Source: Epiperipatus broadwayi
Taxonomy: Eukaryota; Onychophora; Udeonychophora; Euonychophora; Peripatidae
Direction of reading: 5' to 3'
Assembly (NCBI GenBank): GCA_028023455.1
Contig: JAQFVV010006200.1
Span: 7,469,506-7,533,505, forward strand
DNA: 64,000 nt
In this document: piece by piece, positions 10,587 to 28,600 of the stretch
Position numbering within the stretch: the first letter of the stretch is position 1
How the letters are laid out: each line of letters starts with the position of its first letter
Made by a program: the position numbers and the translations under genes
Notes under the pieces: model-generated
Seen by the model: only the letters and a program-made list of their open reading frames with translations
The model's database searches: none
What the model was told of the DNA's origin: nothing

Positions 10587-11381
10587 TTTAATTTATAATT
10601 ATATTTTCTAAAAGGTTAACTGTGTAGACTAAAAATGATTATGCGTCACTATGTAAGGCAAATGCTTTTAGCTAGGCATTTATTAGGGCCAACCAGACAA
10701 ATTACAATAATTACAATTTACATGGCTTTTATTTACATATTTTTTTAGCAGGATAGAATTTTTAATTTATTTAATTTGCCTTCATACTAAATAAATAGTT
10801 ACTTTCTGCTATAATAATACAAAAATAAAAGTACTGCAACTATCTAAACCTTATGTCTTTTTTATATTTATATTTTTAAAAAATAAGAATGATTATACAC
10901 ATATAAAATTACAATATTGTTAAATCCTCAATATTATTACCAATGTTTTAGCAAAAAAGAATAATAGAAAGATTACTTCATTTACTCTATGAAGTTTAGT
11001 GAAATATTGGAGTGATAATCGAAAGAACTAAATTTCCTAATATCAAAACTCAATTTTTTCCATTTCAGAACTTGGATATCACGTGACTTCCTAGAACCAT
11101 TGAGTTATTACTATTACATCTTTTCACAATACTGAAGCCATTTGAAACCATTAGAGACATCTCAACAATAGAATTTGTTTTATTATTGAAGTCAATTTTA
11201 ATATTACATTAAGATAAAGACTCTTTTGTTATATATATATACATATGTTTTGCTAAAGCTAAATTTTCATTAAACAATTTTACTAACTGAGCATGTCTTT
11301 GACTGCCAATGTCAAACTCCATAATGTTCATAGTTTGTGAAAGAGGTATAGTATATAAATATGGTCAAATTATGTTTAAAT
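10587..11381. other. AT-rich stretch without recognisable gene
   Basis: No supported feature; AT-rich sequence with a short TATATA run near 11231. Confidence 0.6.
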
Positions 11382-11672
11382 AGCTAATTTATATAACCCA
11401 TTTTTTAGACAACCCAATGCTGGTATCTTTTTATTAATAGAGTGATGGTTCTTGAAAATGAACCATGCCATTTTAATGTTGTGCTTGCGATCATCACACT
11501 CAGAGCATACAATGTTTGCAGTAACCAGGTCAAAGATGTGGCCATACAGACCTGTAGTCAGAGCTATTCTTAGCATGGTAAAGAGACATTGTTTATTTCC
11601 AATAATTCTCATGCTATTAATAAAAAAGATATCAGCATTGTGTTGTCTAAAAAATGGAATTTGTAAATTAGG
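11382..11672. repeat. Inverted-repeat element with related peptides on both arms
   Basis: Arms 11382-11440 and about 11611-11672 are inverted copies (shared block ccattttttagacaac, then caatgct and ttattaatag). The left arm read on the minus strand gives INKKIPALGCLKNGLYKLAI. The right arm read on the plus strand gives IKKISALCCLKNGICKLGI. The arms are therefore two head-to-head copies of one coding end. The enclosed open frames on both strands (101 and 82 codons) resemble no family I know. Confidence 0.6.
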
Positions 11673-11963
11673 TATTTGCATAATTTGTCTTTATTTATAA
11701 GTTTTACATCTCCCCTCTGCATACTATAAGTACTATGAGTATGACTTTGGCAGTCCCAAGCATGTTTAGCCAGTAAAATTGTTTAATTGACATTTAACTT
11801 TGCTGTTCTAAGCATTCAAAACGTACAAATAGTACAAGAAAAGTGATAAACCTTTTAGAATTTGCTATAAAGAGTACAGTTGGATATCTTTTTATTGGGC
11901 TGAGTCAAATAGTATATTGTCAGTTATTTTTTATCTGATTATAACATTATCTGCAGTATAATA

Positions 11964-12925
11964 CACCTGGCTCTCGGTTTACGCGATAGATAGGTTCCTC
12001 AGAAAACATGCGCGAATGAAATCGCGCAAAAATAGATGTAACTTACATTGAAAAAGGGGGGATGCGGTCTGTGATTTTTCAAAATTCGCATAAAAGCAAA
12101 GCACCAACGTAAAATTACTTTAAAATTCGCACAAAAAAAAAACAAGAAAATAAAATATGACTAATAAAAAATTTCAAATTTGAAAAAAATTGATACAAGA
12201 CAAACTTTTTTTAATTATAATATTTAATTTTATTCAAAATAATATATTTTTATGCATAATTTACTGTACAGTAATTTACATTTTTTTATACACGTTTTAA
12301 TTATTATCGATAAACAAGTTCGTTTGCAAACTGATAAAAAAATCAGATTTTTCTCAAGAGGAAATACAACTAGCACCAACTTCACTCTCATGTTGTGTTG
12401 ATTTTCTGGTGACAATATAATTAGTAATTAATCTTTGAGATGATGCTTTTATTAATTGTTTATGAAGCTTGCGATATCCAGACATACAACCATTTAGCTC
12501 TCGTTGGAATTTAAGAGCACGTTAATGATTAGTGTCATTAATAAGAAAATAATAATTGATTATGTTCTTTTTTAAAAAGCAAAAACAGAATGTGATTTAA
12601 AATGCAAAATTAACACGCACAATGTTTGAACAAATTTACATTATAATCTTGTAAAATTTAATATATGTATACATAAAATGTGAAAATCATGATTTAAATT
12701 TCATTATTGCATAAAATCTTACTATTATAAAGCACTGAAAATATTGAAATTACTAAGATGAAAGTCGAATTCCAATAATATGCTATTACTTTCAATATAA
12801 CGTAAGTGTGCAAAATTTATTATTTAAAGTAATAGCGCATTATCGGAAATCGACTTCCAATGAAACACAAATCGCGGAACTTCAAAATCGTGTTAAATAA
12901 GTCCGCATAAAAAGAGACCCAGGTG
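11964..12925. mobile_element. Non-autonomous DNA transposon, pogo/Tigger-like ends
   Basis: The left end CACCTGGCTCTCGGTTTACG and the right end (reverse complement CACCTGGGTCTCTTTTTATG) form imperfect terminal inverted repeats, each next to a TA dinucleotide. CTCGGTTTACGCG-type ends and a TA target are familiar from Tc1/mariner-superfamily (Tigger-like) elements. The interior has no transposase frame; short GC-richer blocks such as gcgcgaatgaaatcgcgc occur near both ends. The assignment to Tigger is by end sequence only. Confidence 0.55.
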
Positions 12926-13224
12926 TATAATGATTTGTGTCTCTTGTTACTGTTGTTATAAATATATCTCTGGTTTATTGAAATTAAATAAAGAGTACAG
13001 GCTTTATTTTATTTTCTGGTAAAAAAAGGATATAATTTTAAATCCAACTATAAATAGATAATATTCAAATTTAATTTTTTTAAAAAAAAATAGACATTGG
13101 ATAGTTAATTTTATGATTAAAAATCAGATTCCTTTAAATGCAAAATTTTTTAAAAAGTACGGATTTTCTACATTCATTTACATAATTTTATAATTTGTCT
13201 GGAATTTTAAAAAATATAATCATC

Positions 13225-13520
13225 ATCATCATGTTCATCCATTATTAATCCAATGAGATCTCTTTTTAGGTATTTTACAATCTCTTGGGATCTAATTTAA
13301 AACTGCAAATGCTTTTTATTATTATCTCTTTTAAGCAATATGTTTAGTCAAATTCAATTTCAATCTCTTAATTCTTTCAATGATGTCAATAACACCTATT
13401 TGTTCTCTCAATATGTATTTTATCATCATTCTCATGTAACTTTAAATATACATCTCTCAATACATCATTTAGCAGCTTAAATGTCTAACACTCGGATCTT
13501 TAAGTAAGAATTATATATAT
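13225..13520 (-). pseudogene. LINE copy B, 3' end piece
   Basis: Matches the 3' end of the LINE at 2840-3270 in the same orientation, including the atcatcatcat tail, the tttacaatctcttgggatc block and caataacacctatttgttctc. It stops at a position equivalent to about 3270. The LINE resumes at 17008 with the sequence equivalent to about 3290, so the two pieces are one element split by the insertion at 13529-16999. Confidence 0.8.
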
Positions 13521-13528
13521 ATATATAT

Positions 13529-16500
13529 TGTACCAGTCAAAATAGTATGCTCACTTAACAAGATTCAAATTCTAAGCAAAAGTACCTCGAATCCGATCAT
13601 GCTCGAGATACACAGGTCTGGAGCAATCCTGAATTCTAACCTATATGCTTATTCTTCGAATCTCTGACCCAATGAACAACAATCCTGATGACACAGTAAA
13701 ATTATTTTAATTCTGTGCCCAGAAGCAGAGCGGTAGAGCATAAGATCAGACTGATGATGATGATCAAGGTCGGAGTAGCCCAGGAATTACATTTATTATA
13801 GTTACTTATTTATGCTAAGCTATCAGCTAAAGAAAGTAGTTCTAAATATTAACTTGAAAATGATAATTCAACGACAAACCAGGATTTACATGAAATAGAT
13901 ATTTTTAATAAATATTAAACAAACGCATATATATATATATATATATATTACAAAAGATTAAGAAAACACATCTATATTTTACCACTTGGGACACTATTGT
14001 TTATTTACAAGACTTGGGAATTTGTTGTATAAAATCCCCTCTATCACTCATTTAATAAATATAATTTTACAGATACAATTCTATAGTGTTTTATAACTTG
14101 TGCGGAGTTGATAAGCTTATTCAAGAAAACTTTTGCTATGGAGCGTTGTGGATGCCAAAATTAAATATAAAAGTTTGTGACAGTTTTAACAGTAAATGAT
14201 TTATTTGATAATGGGCAAAATATATGATTTCAATCATGTATTTCTTAGGAGAACCATTATTTATACTTTTAATTGCATTGTTTGGCAAAGACATCTTCTA
14301 GAAATAAAAAACAAACAATGCGCTTCATTTATGAAAGTAAGTTATGCAATCGTTAATATAAATTAGATTTACATCTATGGGAATCTATAACGGTTTTTAA
14401 AAGAAAGCAGCTTAACTCAATGAACTAAATGTATTTTTATGAAATGAATCATTATCTTTAACACATCATTGTGACTTACTAAAATTAGGCAGATGGCGAT
14501 CAAATTAAAGACAAGAGTAACGGTACTAGCATACGATAACGAAATAAGGCCTCATGGCAATCGTGGATATTTTATCATTTTAAAAGAATACTTTAAAACG
14601 AACTTAGGTTGGATATGTCTGCACATTCTGGTGGAGCGATATCAAAAGGAGAGGCTGAGTTTGAGAGCCCAGATATAGATATGCTGTCATTCGCAGCACC
14701 TAAACCTCATAAACTTTACGTTCCACAGAAAGTATTATTCCTGATTATGAACGATTTTGAAAAGTAGGATGGGAGCTTCAGGCTCATCCCTAATGACTAA
14801 ACAATTGAGAAATAGAGAAGATAAAATATCAGAATAAAGGAAAATGTATGCCAGCAACATTATTGGACATGAATATAATTTTATAACATAATTTTCATAT
14901 AATATTATTTTAAAACTTGGAAATTGTCTAACCTCTTGCGCAATAATCTGTTTTCAATTCTGAGTCATTTAACAAATCATAATGAATAATAACTTTTATT
15001 TATATTATTAAGCTAATAAAATTTATATTTAAATTTCGATTACCATATACGTATTAATTAAAGAATTAGCCCTCCGGGCGATGGTAAGAAAAGGTAGAAT
15101 TTTATATTAGGTGTCGCAATCTTTTATAAAGGCAACTAAACAACAAAATAAAATAAGCATCCACAATAAAATACTTTTAGGTATATAACCAACCTAGCAA
15201 ATGATATCTATTTTAAATAAACAAATGAATATAATTTTACTAATGAATTTAATTAAAGTCGCGAGATTGATTGATACCGACATATTAGAGAAAATAATAT
15301 ATATATTAAACAAAATAAGTTGTATACATTTAATTGAGCTACATAAAGTTATATAAACATAATTTAAGTGTGAAAGCAACATATATTTAGAATTACATAA
15401 GTATTAATAAAGAATTATAGAGAGAGAGTTTATGAGCAAAACTAGCAAAACATCATAAATGGATCTATGAATTAATTTAGCTATAAATTATAAATTACCC
15501 ATGAATGTTCGTATTAAGGCAGCTCTAAATCACATGATTTTACCTAAGATATCAGCATAGCACCAGGCAGGCAGGTTGATAATCCTATGTCATCTCATAT
15601 TGCCTGTCAGATGGAATTTTACAGCTGGTAGACAGTCCTCCGAGAGGAAAAAGAAAGGTGGACGGCTCCCCTACTCACGCTCCATTGCACTAAACTTCTC
15701 TTGACTTCTTAAATGATGATCTGGCAACACTTTTTGAATCAGGAATGTAAAAATAACCAACTGATCAAGCGAAAGTAACTAACTGATTTATCAAGTAACT
15801 AACTTATCAAATGAAAATCACTGACTGACTTTAAAAGATCTTATGGGTTCTTTTTATACACTATCTCTATAATCCCCTTACAAAGAACATTTAATTAATA
15901 ACATGTTTTTATACAGATAAGGCTTGAAATACCATTTTTAGCTATTTTAAATCATTTGACAACAACTGATAAACGATTTGTTTTCGATCTTACTTGCGAT
16001 TGACAATTTTAATTAAAGGCAACAAACTGAATTTAAATCATTTGACAACAACTGATAAATGATTTGTTTTTCGATTTTAATTAAGATTTATAAATTTTCA
16101 TTATAAATAATGATCTGACTAGTGATAAAGATAATTTCAGTATTTCAAGCATTCCCCATTTTTCTTTGTTGTTACATTCCAATAGTTTAATTAAATACTT
16201 TAAATCAAAATACATATAGATATAACAAAAAATTACAATTATATAAAGAAAATGTTTAGTTGTCAGCAATAAACATTATTACCATTATTGCTTCATTCAT
16301 ATATATATATATACGCATTACGCACACTACTGTTTTACTTTACTAAATAGTTTTAATTTTATTAATTTCTCTAATCATTAGGCATACAGTGTGTGGGTGA
16401 ATAGCATATATTTATAGCAAGGTCTGAATTGCGGACCCCTAGGAGGTTAGTATAGATGGTGAAACATGAAGCTCGATGATGATTAGACATCGATTGCTTC

Positions 16501-16999
16501 AATATTTACGTGAAAGCAGTCAATACATAAACAATCCCAATATCATTAATAATCAACAATTTCAGTTTGTTGTCAAGGCAATCTGACACTAAAAATTGCA
16601 ACTTGACTACAAAAAATGAAATTATTCAACAGAAGTCAACCTCTGATAATATGCTATTTTTTAAATATTATGTCTCCATGCACCCACCTTCCAGTAAGAG
16701 TTTAAAAAACTTAAGTAAATCACTTAAGTTTAGAGCACATTCTGAATACACATCAACTCTCACTGACCATGCTTAAATCAGAGATTGAGTCTATTGTGTG
16801 TCTGATGTTATAATCAAATATTGAATTGTACAAATTTAGTTAACTTAGTTAAATTTAGTTGACTTCCATTGAATAATTTCAAAAATTTTACATTTTAAAA
16901 ATTATAAATTCAAAATAACCCTCATTAAACAAGTAAATATAACCTGTTCTGAAAGCAGATTAACAAATAATCAAATATAACTTTTAAATTGAAAATACA
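13529..16999 (+). mobile_element. Probable solo LTR (3.47 kb) inserted into LINE copy B
   Basis: Starts TGTACCAGTC directly after a TA run and ends AATACA directly before TATATAT, so it has the TG...CA ends of an LTR with a TA-type target duplication (TATAT on both sides). It interrupts an older LINE exactly between positions equivalent to about 3270 and 3290. The interior is AT-rich with a GC-richer block at 15570-15700 and a duplicated atttgacaacaactgataaa segment (about 15952 and 16041). No gag or pol is seen. It is not clearly similar to the LTRs at 21326 and 43540. LTR identity is inferred from ends and context; strand follows the direction of the TG end and is arbitrary. Confidence 0.5.
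14615..14767 (+). CDS. Possible 50-codon ORF inside the LTR-like insertion
   Basis: Begins MSAHSGGAISKGEAEFESPD and ends FLIMNDFEK. Its mixed, non-repetitive composition stands out from the surrounding AT-rich sequence. An overlapping frame starts upstream (14493-14678). I recognise no family. It may be a fragment of an older gene or chance. Confidence 0.2.
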   Translation: MSAHSGGAISKGEAEFESPDIDMLSFAAPKPHKLYVPQKVLFLIMNDFEK

Positions 17000-17007
17000 T
17001 ATATATT

Positions 17008-19360
17008 AAAAAATTTCCTTTTCAAACTTATAGGGTTTTTGTCCTTTTAATATCAAGTTATTTATACCAAAAGCACTTTATCCAAATTTAATTCCATGAT
17101 TAATTTTATTCATTGTTTACATATATAAAAATATTATGACAAAAAAAAATTTATAATTAATTTCTTAAAATTATGACTATCAATCTTTATTTTCTTCTTC
17201 TAAAGAAATCTATTCAACATTATTTTAATCTTTTTAGCATTTATCATTTTATTCATTGCGTTTTCACCTGTGTTAATCTAGCTAAAGATTTTATAATTAT
17301 TAATTTCTTTTCATTTATGTATGTCAATCTTAATTTTTTTCTTCCTAGAAAATTTATTAGTAATTATTTTTAGTCTTTGTAACATTTTTTTTTTTTATCT
17401 AAAAACTTCTTGGAATATTTTTTGAAGCTCTCAAAAATTATTTACAAAAACAACCATATTATCTGAAAAATCTATATGATTTAAATAATCTCCAATATAT
17501 ATTATAATAACAAATTAAATATAATCTCTATTTACTTTTATTTCCTTAGTTTTCCATTTTAATTCACAAATTACTTATTGTAGAATTGCTATAAAACGTT
17601 TTGGAGATATGTGATCATTCTAAACGTAATCATCGAAATGTAGGTATATGGTATGACTGAAGATCTATCAGCCCCATATAGCTATTTGAGTTGGATAGCT
17701 GGGTTTGAAGACATGTAGATGTCTGAAAATTTCAAATTTTCCACTCAATAGATAACTTTTAGATAAGTGCTTGGCTTTGGGTTGGTATTTTTAGATCTAG
17801 TGTCTGAACCTACCCTGACACCTCTCTGAGGAGTGACAAAGCATGAAACCATGGTCAGGGGTTTGGGGAGGGGTTCCTGACAGAGATATTTTAAGTGCTG
17901 GCTCTGGCTAAGCATTTATCACAAAGCTTGTAGAGGAATTGGCAATCCTCATTGTTTTATAACTTACAAGCTTAAGAGATATGGTCATGTGATCTATGAC
18001 TCTTATTTTGACTATTTTAGGTATATGTATATATGTACAAATAAAGGGTTTTGCTAAAAAATGTTTGAAGTGGTTTGGATAAATTGTAATCATTCTATTA
18101 TACATTTTTCATTGTTAATCTTTTTAGTATCACCATTTAATCTAAATATTCTTTATGATATGACAGTATTCTGGGTCTATATTTTAATGATCCAAATCTT
18201 TAATCATTGTGGAAATATCTATAAAATTTAATGCCATTTCATAATCTAGATATCCAAAGCATACTGTCAAGTCATATGCACTGGTCCTTTTTAAAATTTC
18301 TTTCAATACATGGATATGATCCAATGTGATAAAATTACATATAAATATATCTTGTTTTGTAGATTCTTTTCTATAGATAAGTCATAATTATCTTAGTAAA
18401 GAAATTTATATAGAATTGATAAAATATTAAAAAGTCTGTAAATTTCTAATATTTTCTTTAGCATCTTTCTTAAATATCAATATTACTTCTACACTTCTAC
18501 AGTCTTTCCATTATTTGGTATTTCTTTATCATTTACACATCTGGTATATAGTTTTGTTAAACTTTTTTTATTTCTTCTTTCATTTTCTATTAAATGATCA
18601 ATAGTAGTTCCATAAATTCTTGGAGCTTTTCTGTTGTTCATAAATGTAATTACATATATCATCTTTCTATGTAAAGTATCTGACAATTTGGAATATGTAG
18701 TAATTGTAAATATTTTTTGTTCTTTATTACTAAATATTTCTTTATAGAAAATTCTTTCACACTCTGCATGATCTCATCTCTCTTTTTAGTAATATTTCCA
18801 TCTTTTTTCCCTATTGTTGAAACAACTTTTCTTTTAATATCACAATAGTGTTTTACATTTTTGAGACTTATTAACTTCACATTTATACTTCTTATATTAT
18901 TATTAATATTTTGTGCCATTTTACAAAACTCTAGATGCTAATTTTTTTTAATGGATTATTTATTTTCAGATTCCTTCTTTCCTTTATAAATTGTTTTAAT
19001 GTTTCTATAGAAAATTTATTGGTAAATTGCTGCTTTTTTATATTCTTAACACAGTATTCACTATCTTTTTATTGATTTTAGTGAAGTTTGAACAATCTTC
19101 AAAGTCTATTAATATTGAAAGTTCTGATTTAAATTTATTATAGTGTTTCTGAAGTTTAGAAATATCAAATGTTAATATGATGTTTCTTAATACTTTTTAC
19201 ATCTCTAGTTTTGCATTAACATGTATCTTATATCTCACTAATCCATGATCACTTCCTGTGTTGAATCTAATAAAAAACATTATATTCTTGAAATATACAT
19301 TTTCTATTAGTTAAAATATAATTGAATTCCGCTGTACATTATTGATAACTATTATTAAGT
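17008..19360 (-). pseudogene. LINE copy B, RT and endonuclease remains
   Basis: Degenerate minus-strand copy of the LINE at 2820-5830. Matching blocks include tatcaagttatttataccaaaagcac (near 17052), gttttggagatatg (near 17599), attctgggtctatattttaatgatc (near 18169) and, at the 5' side, the reverse complement of the endonuclease end (cacttcctgtgttgaatctaa, near 19250). It lacks the inversion of copy A: the endonuclease end and RT lie in the same orientation. Stops and indels are everywhere. A 463-bp insertion (17623-18085) interrupts it, and the 3' end is at 13225-13520. Confidence 0.8.
17623..18085 (+). mobile_element. 463-bp insertion with 12-bp target duplication in LINE copy B
   Basis: Flanked by gtgatcattcta (17611-17622) and gtaatcattcta (18086-18097), an 11/12 match, at a point where LINE homology breaks and resumes. 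The insert is GC-richer than its surroundings in the middle (ctgacacctctctgaggag, ggtttggggaggggttcctg) and ends gtacaaataaaggg before a short variable tail. It has no coding capacity. It looks like a SINE or other non-autonomous retroelement of a family not otherwise present here; I see no clear tRNA head. Confidence 0.6.
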
Positions 19361-20462
19361 AGAGAACTCCCTACATGGATTAATGAAGTGATAAAGTGGT
19401 GAACTCTAGAATTAATGCTCGTGGATCATGGATACAGCTGTTACTTTTACTGTTCAAACTTTTTATAAACTCTCAAGCAATAAACCATTCAATCAAAGGT
19501 GTTAACAGGTAACAGTCAAAAGTTAAAATTAGTTGGGTCAGAAGAGTGTCAACATATTAACTGTAAAAATGATAAATAAGATTGCATCATGGTGAAATTT
19601 TTAATACTGTTGAGAGAAGTATTGTATGTACCCCTATAGATGATAGACTCATTATTAACAATACTTTTTCACTTAATACATTTGCCAGTCCTACATTGCT
19701 AATCTTAACTTTTAGTTCAAAACCATATTTTAGTAAAGTGGCCATTTTTTTAATATTTTCTTTATTTATCTCTAATGCATATAAATCTTCACTCCAAACA
19801 AAATATTAAGCAACATTTTTTTAAATCTAACTTCACTATTAAACTATTAAAATCTATTAACTATTTTCTGTTCTGATTTCATTATCAGTTTTTTTTAATG
19901 TTTCAAATATTTAAAATCATTAATCTGTTCTACAATTTCCTGTCGAGGGCTTACGTTCAGTTTTTGAATTTCACCGTTTGGTTTCATTGCTTAAGTTTGT
20001 TTGTTTTGTTTTTATACAAACCTACAACAAATTCAATCAACTCTACTTAATATTTTATTAAGTTTGTTTTCACAATCAGAAAACATCTCTTTTCTTAGTC
20101 AATCTGATATAATAGTATTCAATTTCTGAATTTATCGTTATTAAAACAGCATTCATTTAATTATTTATAAAATATATATTTAAATCTCAACATATTAATT
20201 CTTTTTATGAAAATATGTAATTCTAAAGCTCTTCTTGACTTAGAGTTCAGATGAAAAGATATAAATTAATAAACTAAACTAATTAATTGTTCTGAGCCAG
20301 CTTTTAAAGAAACGCTGCCAGAATCATAATGCTGGATAAAGTTAAGGAATACAGATAAGCATATATATAAACATTACCAGCGTAAAGCTAAACTAGTCAA
20401 TATAAAATCAAAACTACCCCAAATCTAAAATTAAACCAGACCAGCATAAAAATAATATTAAA
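19361..20462. other. AT-rich stretch, no supported gene
   Basis: Contains a short inverted pair near 19500-19560 (gtgttaacag / agagtgtcaacat) and an open frame of 75 codons at 19582-19809 that I cannot assign. The minus strand of 19680-19800 gives an equally plausible unassigned peptide. It may hold more degenerate retroelement sequence upstream of LINE copy B. Confidence 0.4.
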
Positions 20463-20506
20463 ACACAACCTAAGGTTTCACTGCTACAAGCAAATTTCTC
20501 AAGTGT
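20463..20506 (-). ncRNA. Hammerhead-like motif beyond PLE-C left arm
   Basis: On the minus strand: ACAC, TTGAGAA (two transitions from CUGANGA), a TTGCT-TGT-AGCAG hairpin as helix II, GAAA, CC-TTA-GG as helix III with A and U closing, then T and GTGT to pair with ACAC. All hammerhead parts are in order. The two core changes suggest decay. The same module is at 32185-32226, beyond the 3' end of a PLE-B copy. Confidence 0.5.
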
Positions 20507-20528
20507 AAAGAACTACAAAAAACTACAC

Positions 20529-25667
<5,139 letters not shown>

Positions 25668-28600
25668 ATATATATATTGTAGATATATATATATAGTATT
25701 CAGTTATTTAGAAAAAAAAATTTTTTTATTCTATTATACATACAGAGATTTATATGTATGGATTTATTATTATAAATAAGCAGTTTTGATTTATTATATA
25801 ATTTTTTTTTTATTATTATTAAATAATATGTGTTGAATTTATTTAACATTCATTTTGTTAAAATAGAGTAAATCAGAAAAGTGTGAAATAAAGCAATTAA
25901 GATTGTTAGATTAGGAGATAAAAAAAATGTACACGTGTGGAAGAATGAATATATCTGTGCAAATACAAAAACGCTTTTAACACCTATTTCTATTGGCTAT
26001 AGATTTCATCTTTGTTGTTGTCTGTATCTTAAAATTATTTTTACAAAAGAGGTGCTTTAATGTAGATAATCATAGCATTCAATTTTAAATCTTTTTTGAT
26101 AGTGACCGACCTCAAACTTGTGAAGCTTTGATTTTTTAAGATAAGATCTCCAGATGTTTTTTTCACGATATAAACGATTAAAACAATTTTTTTAGGCAGT
26201 TAATCATTAATTTTTTTAAAGAGATGATCAGTCAGTAATAAATTTCTTTAGAGAGATGATCAGTTAAGTTATTATTATTATTTTGAGACTCAACTCAGTC
26301 GTCCTTCCTTGTTATAATTCTTAAGCAGAAATGTAAGCTCGAATCTTTTTTTTTTAAAAAAAAAAGAGAGTGAACGCTTTAATTCTTTTTTCTCACTCTT
26401 TGAAAGTTGAAAGAAAAAAAAAAAGAGCAAATGAAATGTGCGTTTATATAAAGCAATTTTCAAGCAATATTAAAGAATAGGAGAGAAATGGAACAAGATT
26501 GAATTTATTATAAGCTAGTAATAATTATAAAAATGATATTAACATATTTGGTTATATATAAGACTATGCCTTTGCATTGCTAAACCATTTTTTCTGCTTC
26601 CTGGTTAATACAGAAGGAGTCAAAATCGCTGATCTATCTATGAAGTCATGTATCCAGTAATAACCAACAAAATGACAGATTTTGAAGCCAACCACACAAG
26701 CTATATGGAATGCTTTGTTCATAGTTCCTGTCTTATTAAAAGCTCATTGCCTTTCAACCAATGGAGAAGGGGAAATAGGAGGAAAAGAAAATTTAAAACA
26801 GCTAGGTAGAACCAAGTTTGAAGCCATAAATCAAATTTTTGTTGATTTACCTCAATCATCTAAAGTGTCGACAGCAATTATTTTTTTAAAGAAGAGAAAC
26901 AAGCAAATCCACCGGTACCTACTTATTCAAAGTACTTATAATAACTTTTTTTCTTTTAAATGGTAGAAGGAAGCCAATCAACAGTGAATAATAATGGACT
27001 TAAAAAAAAGAAACAAGCAAAGTCAATTGATTCAGCATTATCTTAAAAGTATCTGCAATAACTTTCTTTTTTTTTTTTATTGGTGAGCAAAGAAAAAGCA
27101 GTCTAAAATTCAAATTCAGGACATTAATAAGAAGTAAAAAGTAGACGGGTAAATATGAACTTTCTTTAACCGATTTTATTCTTTTACTTATTAAAAGTAA
27201 ACCTTAATTTACTGGTCAAAGCAATTTTCTTTTTTGATACAGAAACATTAAAGACTTGTTTATCTATAGTTATTTGCAATATCTCACAACATAGCACAAA
27301 CATAGTTTAAATCTTTAAACTTAAATTTTTCATTATTTTTTTTTATTATATATTGTAATGTTGAAAATGTTTTTTTTTTAATTGTTCTTCAGTTGTTAAT
27401 GATAATGAGCAACCTATAGATATATGCATTTATAATGTTTTTTTATTTTTATTTTATCTTGTTGCATATTAAAAATTAATATATGTATTTTATTTTCTTT
27501 CGCTATAAGGTTGCAAAAGAAAAAGATATTTTTATATATGTAATTTTTGGGTATACATTTTAAACATATATGTTAACATTACCGAATGCGTGAATGTGTA
27601 ACTGTTTATCCAAACACATCAAAGAATAGGTTATATATGATTAGTTTAAAATAGTAAATTAAAAAGTAGGGCATTACATTTGAATGGAAATGAAATAACA
27701 TATACAAGTTACACCTGAAATTTATTTTATGATATGATGAGTAAGAAAAGTCTTAAATAAGCATTTATAGAATATGTATTTTTTTTTAATATTGATTTAA
27801 GTCAGCTTATTTTGAGATATCAAGAAGTGACAAACATATATATTAAGTTTATTTGCTTATACTTATATGAATTTTTATATTAATAAGCCATTTATTTAAT
27901 TGTCGATTTGACTTTAAAGAAGGAAAGAAAGAGTAGTAGTGTTAATAAAATATAATTATATATCTTAATTGGTTTCCGAGTTATTATTAATAATATTGTG
28001 TTTTGTTTTGTTTTTTTTGTCTTAATTCTATCATTTTAATTCAGCATCATTGCTCGCAGTTATTAAGTATTACCATTCGTATATATTGAGCAATCACTTG
28101 CAAATATTAAGCGTCCGCAAAATAATAGGTAAACTAGAATGTTGATATTTGAGTATTTAAGGATTATGCTTGAGAATAACCAAATTTTGATAATTATAGT
28201 TCAACATAGAAAGCTAAAATTGTGTTGTGTCCATGAATTTTGATCATCCTCATCAAAGATGGATATCATGTTATTAGTTAAAAATGTTTCAAATAATACT
28301 ATATAAAAGTTATGATCGCCATCAATCATCATTAATAAATTATAATCATTAAATTTAATGTTTAGCGTAATGAATATATTTTAGTAAATAGGGGTTTATA
28401 GAAAATTGAATATTATGCAAAGAGATTCATGATGATCAATCATCACCATTAGTATTATTAAATCCCAGTATGAAATAGGATAATTTTAATAGATGCCTAT
28501 AAGTTTATAAAGATGAATTTATTGTTGTGAGTTTATTGATAAGCCATGGCTGGTATCATCATCACTATTATAATCATTATTATGATATTACTATTATTAT

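Noticed and set aside
26682-26966. 94-codon ORF as a real gene
   Set aside because: No recognised domain, no supporting context, and such lengths occur by chance; kept only as a note within the stretch.
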